Shown one piece after another: positions 9,136 to 16,267 of a DNA stretch of 64,000 nucleotides. Both the position numbers and the translations under genes were made by a program. Every line of letters starts with the position of its first letter. The stretch's first letter is position 1. The stretch lies in assembly GCF_012275375.1 (NCBI RefSeq), contig NZ_JAAZQJ010000002.1, positions 62,001-126,000 on the forward strand, in the 5' to 3' direction. Source of the DNA: Dyella sp. SG609. GTDB lineage: Bacteria; Pseudomonadota; Gammaproteobacteria; Xanthomonadales; Rhodanobacteraceae. Under the pieces are notes generated by a model. It was not told the DNA's origin and did no database searches. It saw nothing but the letters and a program-made list of their open reading frames with translations.

Positions 9136-9842
9136 GCGCCGTGCTCCTGCCGCCGCAGCAGGAAACGATTGTCGAAAGCCAGCATGTCGTTGAACGTGCA
9201 GAACTCCGGGGCGCCAAGCGCGATGACGCCGAGCGGCGCCACCAGCTCGCTGTACAGCTGGCTATGCACCGCCAGGGCCTGCTTCACCGCATCCAGGCTC
9301 AGCAGCTTGATGAGATAGGAGTGCGTGATGTGGAACGCATAGCTGTCGTGCCACGGCGTGCGCATGCCCAGGTGCTGCGCCAGGCGATCGCGCAGCCCGC
9401 GCAGCTTGTGCGCTTCCGCGGCATCGGCCGGCACCAGGCGCATCGCGCCGATCATCAGCTGCTGGCCGGGTTCGTCGAGCTTCATGCGCAGGGGCAGCTC
9501 GCAGCCCAGGTCGAACGCGCGCAGCTTGCCGTCCATATGGCGCGTGCATTGGGCCATCGTCGCATTGAGCGGCAGCGCCGCCGGCCAGCGCTCGCGGGTG
9601 CGGGCAAGATCGTTGGCACCCTCGAATACCGTCATGTGGTAGCTCTCCGGCGGCAGCGTCGCCAGGGCGTCGGCATGGGGAGCGGCGCCGATCCGGTCGC
9701 GCACGGCGGTCAGCGCATCCGACAGCGGCGTGAACAGCGGCACGTGGCAGAGCAGCGTGTTGCCCGGAAAGCGCAGCACATGGCCGTGCGCATCGAACTT
9801 CTGGTCCAGGTGGGTAAGCGGCTGGTGGTACTTGCTGAGCAT
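9132..9842 (-). CDS. DUF1868 / 2H phosphoesterase superfamily protein
   Basis: A 236-residue cytoplasmic protein with the two H-x-T motifs of the 2H (LigT/CPDase) fold: YHMTVFEG (His69, Thr71) and FHITHSYL (His171, Thr173). Spacing and overall length match the DUF1868 family. 2H enzymes cut 2',3'-cyclic or linear phosphodiesters without metal. The gene is the second in an operon of eight, 59 bp after the TonB receptor and coupled (ATGA) to the binding protein. A phosphodiesterase embedded in an Ugp-like importer operon suggests it opens the imported phosphodiester, replacing the GDPD-type UgpQ of enteric ugp operons. Direct biochemical function is not known for the family. Confidence 0.85.
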   Translation of the reverse strand: MLSKYHQPLTHLDQKFDAHGHVLRFPGNTLLCHVPLFTPLSDALTAVRDRIGAAPHADALATLPPESYHMTVFEGANDLARTRERWPAALPLNATMAQCTRHMDGKLRAFDLGCELPLRMKLDEPGQQLMIGAMRLVPADAAEAHKLRGLRDRLAQHLGMRTPWHDSYAFHITHSYLIKLLSLDAVKQALAVHSQLYSELVAPLGVIALGAPEFCTFNDMLAFDNRFLLRRQEHGA

Positions 9843-9901
9843 GATGAGTGTCTGCCGGGGTGGCTGGAGAAGCCGATGGCTTCAGGCGGCGCGGAGCGCG
9901 T

Positions 9902-12667
9902 TCACAGCGAATGCGGGGTGTACTTCACGCCCACCCAGTAGGTACGGCCGATCGAGAAGCTGTCCTTCAGCAGGTCGTGCGCCCGCCCGGTGACGCTGGT
10001 CACCGGCGAGCGGGTGAGGTTGGCGATCTCGAAGAAGGTCTGCACATCGCTGCCGACGTTGCGGTACAGGCGCAGGTCGATCTCCTTGCGCGCCTTCCAG
10101 TACACGTCCTGGCTGGGCAGGGCGCTGTCGACCAGGCGCAGGCTGCGCGAGGTCCAGTGATAGCCCAGGTCCACGCCGGTGCCGCCGCGGTGGTAGAACA
10201 CGCTGAAGTTGCGGATCTGGCCGGGCTGGTTCACCAGGCCGTCGATGACGCGCGTGGCGCCCGACGAGGTGACGGCGTCCAGGCGTCCGCGCAGGAAGGT
10301 CGCGTTGCCGCTGTAGCCGGCGCCGGCCAGCCAGGGCGCGAGCCACTCCAGGCTGCCGTTGGCGAAGTTGAGTTCCGCGCCATTGAGCTGCGAGCGCGAG
10401 GCATTCATCGGCTGCGCAATGGCGGCGATGCGGTCGGCACCGCCGAAGAACACGCTGCCGACGCTGTTGAGGGTGTAGATCTCGTCGCTGATCCGCTTGT
10501 GGAACAGCGCCGCCGACAACAGGCTGTCGTGCGGCAGGAACCATTCCGCCGAGCTGTCCAGGTTGAGCGACTGGCGCGGCTTGATCGCCGGATTGCCGCG
10601 CGTCACGCCGATGCTGCCGTCGGTGTTCTGGCTATAGGTGGTGTTGGGCGCGTAGGCGTCGTAGGTCGGCCGGCCGATGGTCTTGCTGGCGGCAAGCTTC
10701 AGGCGCACGGCGTCGGTGGCGTTGAAGACCAGCGAGGCGGCGGGCAGGGTGAAGCGGTACTGCGAGCGCAGGGTCTGCGGCTGCCATTGCGTCGCGCCGC
10801 CCACGATCTGCCGCACGTTGCCGGTGGTCGACAGCCAGGTGTCGTCCTGGCGCAGTCCGGCCAGCACGCTCAGGCGTTCGGTCTTGTAGCTGCCCATGAG
10901 GTACGCGGCGGCGGTGTCCTCGGCATGGGAGTAATTGCCCTGCAGGCTGTTGGCGGCATTGCTGGCGTAAGCGGCGGCATGCGTGCTGGCCGCCAGCTGC
11001 GCCCAGGACTGGCGCGGGTCGATCTGCAGGAAGGGCAGGTTGCTGCCGGGCAGCGTCCCGCCGATGCTGCCGGCGCCGGCCAGCGTGTCGCCGGGCGACG
11101 TGGCGACGAACTGCTGGTAGAACTCGTTGTAGCGATGTTGCAGCCGGCGCGCATCGACGCCGGCGGCGTAACCGAAGCCGCGGGCGTCGCCGTCCAGGTT
11201 CTGGCGGAAATCCAGCTTCAGGTCGCCGACGCTGTCGTCGATGCTGATGGTGTCGTGGCGCCAGTACACCGCATTGAAGTTGTTGAGGTCGGCGAAGCCG
11301 GCCGGATTGGCCAGGCTGACGCCGGGCAGGAAACCCGAGGTGTCGTAGCTCATGGCCAGGCCGGGCGTGCCAGTGATCGCCACGCCGCCGGCGCCGTTGT
11401 ACTTGAATGCGCCGTAGGCGTACTTGCTCAGGGCGACGGGATTGCGGTCGCTCGCGGAGGAATACGAGGCGCGCGCGGACAGCAGCTTGTCTTCGCCGAT
11501 ATGCCAGTCGAAACCGCTCTGGGCGAAGCGGTCCTCGCGCTTGAGCGTGCCCTGCATCCGGCCGACCTCCGCTTCGCCGCGCGCGAAGGCGCCGGTGCTG
11601 GCGGTCTGGCCGAGCACGGGATTGGGGCCGGTGGAGCGGCTGTCGTCCAGGAACACTTCGTTGCGAGAGGAATGGACTGCCTCGGCGTTGGCGCCGAACG
11701 ACAGGAAGCCATACAGGTCCGGCGCGAACTGCGCCTCCAGCTTGCCGTCCAGGCCCTTGCGCTGCAGGTTCTCCGGAAAGCGCCAGTACTTGAACTGCTG
11801 CGGCACCGGGATCCCGTTGCCGAAGGCGGGGCCGCCGGTGGCCGGATTGTTGGCGTTGGCGCCGTTGGCGCCGTAGTAGTTGTAGAAAATGTTGTCGCTG
11901 GTCATGCGGCCCAGCGAATACAGATTGCGGTTTTCGACGTTGGCCGCGAGCACCAGGCCCAGCCTGTGGTCCGGGCCGAACGTGGCGCTGAATACCGCAT
12001 CGCCTTTCCGCCCCAGGCCCTGGTTCGCCGACAAGGCCTTGCCGGTGCCGGTCGCGTGGCCGAGTGCCGCCGTCACGCTGGCATAGGTGCGCCCCTGATG
12101 GTCGAACGCGCTGCGCGTGACGATATTGATCGAGCCGCCGACGGCGTTCGGGTCCTGGTCCGGCTGCCAGGTCTTGTACACGTCCACTTCCTGCACCAGC
12201 GAGGCCGGCAGCAGATCGGTCCGCACGCCGCGGCTCACCCGGTCGGTGGTCGCCATGGGCGCGCCATCGAAGCTGATGTTGTTGTAGCTGGCGTCGAGGC
12301 CGCGGATGGCGATCTGCTGCGCCTCGTCGCGGCCGTTGACGTTGTCGGAGTTGAAGCTGGCCGAGACGCCCGCCACGCGCTGCACGGCCTGCGGGATATT
12401 CAGGCTGGGCAGCGCCTGGATCTGTTCGCTGGTGGCCGCGTCCATGACGCGGTCCTGGGTCTGCTTGGCGGCGATAGCGATGCCGATCGGCGCCAGTTCG
12501 CCGCTGACCCGCACATCGGCGAGCGTCTTGGCCTTCGACTGTTCGGGCGCGGTGCCGGGCGCGGCGCCGGTTTCGCCCGCCAGGTTCACGCCCGGCAGGG
12601 CCGCCAGAATCGCCATGGCCAGCAGGGACAGCCGGCGGCCATGCGGTCGTTCGGTGTGCTTGAGCAT
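9902..12667 (-). CDS. TonB-dependent outer-membrane receptor (sugar-type)
   Basis: A 921-residue receptor. ATG 12667 gives a Sec signal (LSLLAMAILAALPGVNLAG) after a basic head. The longer frame to 12736 adds an implausible leader. The plug domain carries IRGLDASYNNISFDG and VGGSINIVTRS, with the DVYKTWQPDQDP insertion typical of the large 'TonB-dependent receptor' class linked to carbohydrate loci. The barrel ends in YWVGVKYTPHSL, so the final aromatic is displaced by a few residues. No STN domain is visible, so signalling to an anti-sigma factor is unlikely. As first gene of the operon, it supplies the periplasm with the substrate that the binding protein and ABC transporter then import. 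Confidence 0.93.
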   Translation of the reverse strand: MLKHTERPHGRRLSLLAMAILAALPGVNLAGETGAAPGTAPEQSKAKTLADVRVSGELAPIGIAIAAKQTQDRVMDAATSEQIQALPSLNIPQAVQRVAGVSASFNSDNVNGRDEAQQIAIRGLDASYNNISFDGAPMATTDRVSRGVRTDLLPASLVQEVDVYKTWQPDQDPNAVGGSINIVTRSAFDHQGRTYASVTAALGHATGTGKALSANQGLGRKGDAVFSATFGPDHRLGLVLAANVENRNLYSLGRMTSDNIFYNYYGANGANANNPATGGPAFGNGIPVPQQFKYWRFPENLQRKGLDGKLEAQFAPDLYGFLSFGANAEAVHSSRNEVFLDDSRSTGPNPVLGQTASTGAFARGEAEVGRMQGTLKREDRFAQSGFDWHIGEDKLLSARASYSSASDRNPVALSKYAYGAFKYNGAGGVAITGTPGLAMSYDTSGFLPGVSLANPAGFADLNNFNAVYWRHDTISIDDSVGDLKLDFRQNLDGDARGFGYAAGVDARRLQHRYNEFYQQFVATSPGDTLAGAGSIGGTLPGSNLPFLQIDPRQSWAQLAASTHAAAYASNAANSLQGNYSHAEDTAAAYLMGSYKTERLSVLAGLRQDDTWLSTTGNVRQIVGGATQWQPQTLRSQYRFTLPAASLVFNATDAVRLKLAASKTIGRPTYDAYAPNTTYSQNTDGSIGVTRGNPAIKPRQSLNLDSSAEWFLPHDSLLSAALFHKRISDEIYTLNSVGSVFFGGADRIAAIAQPMNASRSQLNGAELNFANGSLEWLAPWLAGAGYSGNATFLRGRLDAVTSSGATRVIDGLVNQPGQIRNFSVFYHRGGTGVDLGYHWTSRSLRLVDSALPSQDVYWKARKEIDLRLYRNVGSDVQTFFEIANLTRSPVTSVTGRAHDLLKDSFSIGRTYWVGVKYTPHSL

Positions 12668-12966
12668 AAGGTTCCCGTGCTTCGGATAAGGGGCGCGGCG
12701 GTGCGGTCGCCAGCGCGGACCGGGGAACAATATCACTCATCATGTGTCATATTATTTACAATCCTGGCGGACAAGGAAAAGTCCCGCTTCACCCGCACCG
12801 AGGCCTGAAAAGACCTTGAAAAATAGCTGTGTCGATGATGTGCGCAGAACCGCCTCGGAGCGGAGTGTCGCCGTCGGGCGACCGATCGCATCGCGGCCCG
12901 GGTAATTAAGTAACTTTATGAGTAATATTGCGTCGCGCAATGTCGCGCACTTCCGGGCAGGCAAGC
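12668..12966. promoter_or_regulatory. Divergent control region with palindrome at 12927-12941
   Basis: This A+T-richer spacer separates the divergent TonB receptor operon and the GH32-like gene, so both promoters must lie here. At 12927-12941 is a 15-bp palindrome, ATTGCG-TCG-CGCAAT, a good candidate operator. It ends 25 bp before the ATG of the hydrolase. The stretch 12728-12765 (ATCATGTGTCATATTATTTACAAT) is the most promoter-like part on the receptor side. Assignment to the ROK regulator is inference. Confidence 0.45.
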
Positions 12967-13989
12967 ATGGCGTTTCGCCTCGACGATCGTTGGGTATGGG
13001 ATTTCTGGTTTGCGCAGGACGGCGGGCGCACGCACCTGTTCTTCCTGCAGGCGCCCAAGTCGCTTGGCGATGCGAACAAGCGCCACTGGCACGTGTCGAT
13101 CGGGCACGCCGTCTCGGACGACCTGGTGAACTGGGCGGAGCAGGAAACCGCGCTGCGGCCGGCGGCATCCGCCGCGTGGGACGACTACACCACCTGGACC
13201 GGCACCGTGCTGCGGGCGCCGCAAGGGCACTGGCTGATGTTCTACACGGGGACCTCCCGCGCAGAACAAGGCCTGATCCAGCGCATCGGCCTGGCCACCT
13301 CGCCGGATCTGCGGCGCTGGGAGCGCTCACCGCGCAACCCCGTCCTGCAATTGCCCGACAACCGGCTTTACGAAACGCTGGATCGGGACGCCTGGTACGA
13401 ACAGGCCTGCCGCGACCCGTGGATCTTCCCCGACCCGGACGGCCGCGGCTGGCACATGGTCTTCACCGCGCGCGAGCCGGACGGCCCGAGCATCGGCCGC
13501 GGCGTCATCGGCCACGCCACCTCCGACGACCTGGAACAATGGACGCTGCAGCCGCCACTGTTCCGTTCGCGCGTGTTCGCGCATATGGAAGTGCCGCAGA
13601 TCTTCTGCTGGCAGGGGCGCTGGTATTGCCTGTTCTGCACGGCCGCGAACCTGATCGACAGCGATTACGCCCGCGGCGCGATGTCCCGGCCGATGACCGG
13701 CACGCACTACCTGATGGCGGACCATCCGCTCGGCGAGTGGCGCCTGGTGCCGGGAGATTTCCTGGTGGGCGATCCGGCCGGCAGCCTGTATGCGGGACGG
13801 GTGCTGCCGGCGCCCGATGGCGGCCTGCGTTTCATGGCCTTTCGCAAGAACGGCGCAAACGGTGCGTTCATTGGGGAGCTGTGCGATCCCATGCCGGTGA
13901 CGGTCCGCGCGGACGGAACCTTGCAGGTGGATACAGCGGCCGTTCCCGCCGCTGATAGATTTTGTAATGCCGATCCGCAAATAAGTTAA
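12967..13989 (+). CDS. GH32-like five-bladed beta-propeller glycoside hydrolase
   Basis: A 340-residue cytoplasmic protein (no signal) of clan GH-J type (GH32/GH68). The three catalytic landmarks are present in order: WDFW with nucleophile Asp12, CRDP with transition-state Asp150, and EVP with acid/base Glu208 (the canonical GH32 motif is ECP). Repeating IGHAVSDDLVNW/IGHATSDDLEQW blade motifs are clear. It lacks the C-terminal beta-sandwich of typical invertases and is short for the family. ATG 12967 is chosen because homology starts there; TTG 12928 and ATG 12940 are in frame. Divergent from the transport operon, it probably hydrolyses a fructoside-like product after uptake. A GH43-like specificity remains possible. 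Confidence 0.75.
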   Translation: MAFRLDDRWVWDFWFAQDGGRTHLFFLQAPKSLGDANKRHWHVSIGHAVSDDLVNWAEQETALRPAASAAWDDYTTWTGTVLRAPQGHWLMFYTGTSRAEQGLIQRIGLATSPDLRRWERSPRNPVLQLPDNRLYETLDRDAWYEQACRDPWIFPDPDGRGWHMVFTAREPDGPSIGRGVIGHATSDDLEQWTLQPPLFRSRVFAHMEVPQIFCWQGRWYCLFCTAANLIDSDYARGAMSRPMTGTHYLMADHPLGEWRLVPGDFLVGDPAGSLYAGRVLPAPDGGLRFMAFRKNGANGAFIGELCDPMPVTVRADGTLQVDTAAVPAADRFCNADPQIS

Positions 13990-14040
13990 TCGGCTCCTTT
14001 GCTATATATCGCCGCTTTCCGGACTGGCGGGAGAGGCGGC

Positions 14041-15261
14041 ATGCGTCATCGGTTTCTGACATGGGCTTTGGGCGCTTCGCTATGCGCGTGCACGGCCGGC
14101 GCGCTGGCCGCCGGTTCGAACCATCGCGCCTGGGTCGACGCCTGGTCCGCCGTCCCCGATACCGCCGGCCCCGCGCTGAACGACCAGACCGTGCGCCAGA
14201 TCGTGCGGATCAGCGCCGGCGGCTCGGAGTTGCGCATCCGGCTGTCCAATCTGCTCGGCAATGCACCCGTTACGCTGGGCCCGGCGCATGTCGCGCTGCA
14301 TGCAAGCGGCGCGGATACCGTGCCCGGCAGCGATCGCCCGCTGCTGTTTCAGGGCCAGCCCACGGTGACGATCGCCAAGGGCGAAAGCGTCTTGAGCGAT
14401 CCGGTCAAGCTGGATGTGCGGGCCCTGCAGGAACTGGCGGTAAGCCTCTATGTGCCGGCCGCCGAGCAATATCGCGCTTCGACCGCGCACAATGCCGGCC
14501 AGGCCACCGCCTACATCACCGAAAGCGGCGACGCCGGTGCGGCAGCGGCATACCCAAGAGAAGAGGTGAGCGGCATGCGCTTCTTCCTCACCGACGTGGA
14601 GGTGTCCGGGCCTGCCGCCAAGTCCACGATCGTCACCTTCGGCGACTCGATCACCGACGGCGCCGGCTCCACCCAGGACGCCAACACGCGCTGGCCGGAT
14701 GCCCTGGCGGAGCGCCTGCAGGCCGAGCCCAGGCTTGCATCCATCGCCGTGGCGAATGCCGGCATCGGCGGCAACCGCATCCTGCATGACGGCTACGGAC
14801 CCAGCGCGCCGTCGCGCTTCGATCGCGATGCGCTGGACAAGCCGGGCGTGCGCTGGATCATCCTGCTGGAAGGCATCAACGATATCGGCGGCTCCGGCTA
14901 TGCATGGGACGCCAAGGACAAGGTCTCGGCGCAGCAGCTGATCGACGGCATGCAAGCCCTGATCGACCGCGCGCACGCCCGGCACGTGAAGATCTATGGC
15001 GCCACCCTCACGCCGTATGGCGGCAACGGCTGGCCCTACCACAGCGTTGCCGGCGAGAAGACCCGCCAGGCGGTGAACGAGTGGATCCGCCACGCCGGCG
15101 CCTTCGACGGCGTGGTGGATTTCGACCAGGCCATTCGCGATCCGGCGGCTCCGGAAAAAATGCTGCCCGCCTATGACAGCGGCGATCACCTGCATCCCAG
15201 CAGCGCGGGCTACAAGGCGATGGCGCAGGCGGTGGACCTGCGCTGGTTCGGCACGCCCTAG
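14041..15261 (+). CDS. Secreted SGNH/GDSL-family esterase
   Basis: A 406-residue exported hydrolase. The signal peptide ends at about residue 24 (ALAAG). All SGNH blocks are visible: block I TFGDSITDG with nucleophile Ser203, block II Gly in AGIGGN (241-245), block III GIND (Asn280) and block V DHLH (Asp382, His385). The N-terminal 190 residues form the extra beta domain found in secreted GDSL esterases that deacetylate plant or microbial polysaccharides. ATG 14041 has GGGAG 8 nt upstream and is preferred over 13999. It follows the GH32-like gene by 51 bp on the same strand and may share its transcript, although a TATATA box lies in the gap. Confidence 0.9.
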   Translation: MRHRFLTWALGASLCACTAGALAAGSNHRAWVDAWSAVPDTAGPALNDQTVRQIVRISAGGSELRIRLSNLLGNAPVTLGPAHVALHASGADTVPGSDRPLLFQGQPTVTIAKGESVLSDPVKLDVRALQELAVSLYVPAAEQYRASTAHNAGQATAYITESGDAGAAAAYPREEVSGMRFFLTDVEVSGPAAKSTIVTFGDSITDGAGSTQDANTRWPDALAERLQAEPRLASIAVANAGIGGNRILHDGYGPSAPSRFDRDALDKPGVRWIILLEGINDIGGSGYAWDAKDKVSAQQLIDGMQALIDRAHARHVKIYGATLTPYGGNGWPYHSVAGEKTRQAVNEWIRHAGAFDGVVDFDQAIRDPAAPEKMLPAYDSGDHLHPSSAGYKAMAQAVDLRWFGTP

Positions 15262-15285
15262 AGGCGATAGAGGCGATAGAGGCGA
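15261..15285. repeat. Short tandem repeat, GAGGCGATA x 2.8
   Basis: Two full 9-bp copies and one 7-bp partial copy begin on the last base of the esterase stop codon. The repeat is untranslated and lies between convergent stops. It is a possible slippage tract with no obvious role. Confidence 0.7.
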
Positions 15286-15302
15286 GGGGCGTTCGCCGCG
15301 GC

Positions 15303-15797
15303 TCAAGGCCGCACGGCAATCACTTCGATCTCGACCCGGTAGCCCGGATTGCCCAGCGCCGCGATCTGGAACGCCGAGCGCGCCGGCAGCTTCGGCTGCT
15401 GCGGCGTGCCGAAGAACTGGCGGTAGCCGGCCATGAAGCCGGCGAAATCCATGTGTCCGCCATGGGCTTCGTCGCCCACCAGGAACACCTGCATCTTCAC
15501 CACGTCGCCCAGCCCCAGGCCCATGCCCTTGAGCTGCTTCTCGATCGCGGTGAGCACGCCTACGGTCTGGGTCTTGGTGTCGCCATAGGCGGCCGCCGCA
15601 TCCTTGGGCGCCTTCGGATCGACCACCGGCGGCACGTTGCCGCTCACGTACACGGTGGCCTTGCCGGCGGGCACTTCGACCGCGGCCGAAATGGGGAAGT
15701 CGCTGTCGGGAATCTTGTAGCGCTTCACTTCCTGCGCGGATGCCGCCGTGGCGGCGAGCAGGAGGAGGGGCAGGGTGCAGCGGATGATCTGACGCAT
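15303..15797 (-). CDS. Exported RidA-family protein
   Basis: A 164-residue YjgF/YER057c/UK114 (RidA) protein with a clear Sec signal peptide (MRQIIRCTLPLLLLAATAASA), unlike the usual cytoplasmic RidA of about 130 residues. Core motifs include VSGNVPP, the Arg of LPARSAF that binds the carboxylate of imine substrates in active RidAs, and the closing VEIEVIAV. RidA enzymes hydrolyse reactive imines to ketones or aldehydes plus ammonia. The neighbouring exported flavin amine oxidase would generate such imines, so a periplasmic imine-clearing role fits. It lies 23 bp downstream of the cytochrome c stop, probably in the same transcript. Confidence 0.88.
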   Translation of the reverse strand: MRQIIRCTLPLLLLAATAASAQEVKRYKIPDSDFPISAAVEVPAGKATVYVSGNVPPVVDPKAPKDAAAAYGDTKTQTVGVLTAIEKQLKGMGLGLGDVVKMQVFLVGDEAHGGHMDFAGFMAGYRQFFGTPQQPKLPARSAFQIAALGNPGYRVEIEVIAVRP

Positions 15798-15820
15798 GGG
15801 GTGCTCCTTGGGGAATGGGG

Positions 15821-16267
15821 TCAGCGATGCAGCGCGGCGACATCGTCGGCGCTGATGCTGTCGGTGTACCGGTTGCCGAAATGGGTGCGGATGTAATTGA
15901 TCACGCCGGCGATCTGCGCATCGCTCAAGCCCGCGCCACGCAAGAAACGCTCCTCGCCTTCCGGCGGCGGCTTGAACGAGGGCATGTCGCGCCGGCCATG
16001 CAGGATCACCGCGGCCATGTATTGCGGCGACACCAGCCGCGGATTGCCGGTAAGCGCCGGATAGCTGCCGGCACCCCGCGCGCCCTTGGCGTCGGGCATG
16101 TGGCAGCCCTGGCAGATGCCGCGGAACACGGCCTCGCCGTCGGCGGCGGCGAGACGTCCGTCCGCATGTCCGGCGTTATCGGAAGACTGTCCGCGCGCCG
16201 CGCCCGCGGCGAGCAGCACGGCAGCGCCGGCCAGCGCCATCAATCGATGCCTGGTATGTCGCTTCAT
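15821..16267 (-). CDS. Exported monohaem cytochrome c
   Basis: A 148-residue class I c-type cytochrome. The signal peptide ends at about residue 26 (AARGQ). Haem attachment is CQGCH at 52-56 and the likely axial Met lies in RRDMPSFKP. The C-terminal helix (LSDAQIAGVINYIRTHFGN) is the standard cytochrome c cap. ATG 16267 overlaps the amine-oxidase stop (ATGA). The longer frame to 16438 is antisense-derived and rejected. It is probably the electron acceptor for the flavoenzyme made from the same transcript. Confidence 0.92.
   Translation of the reverse strand: MKRHTRHRLMALAGAAVLLAAGAARGQSSDNAGHADGRLAAADGEAVFRGICQGCHMPDAKGARGAGSYPALTGNPRLVSPQYMAAVILHGRRDMPSFKPPPEGEERFLRGAGLSDAQIAGVINYIRTHFGNRYTDSISADDVAALHR

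Noticed and set aside
9848-12808. A 986-codon plus-strand frame opposite the first TonB receptor
   Set aside because: Antisense shadow with no recognisable domain. The minus-strand receptor has complete plug and barrel motifs.
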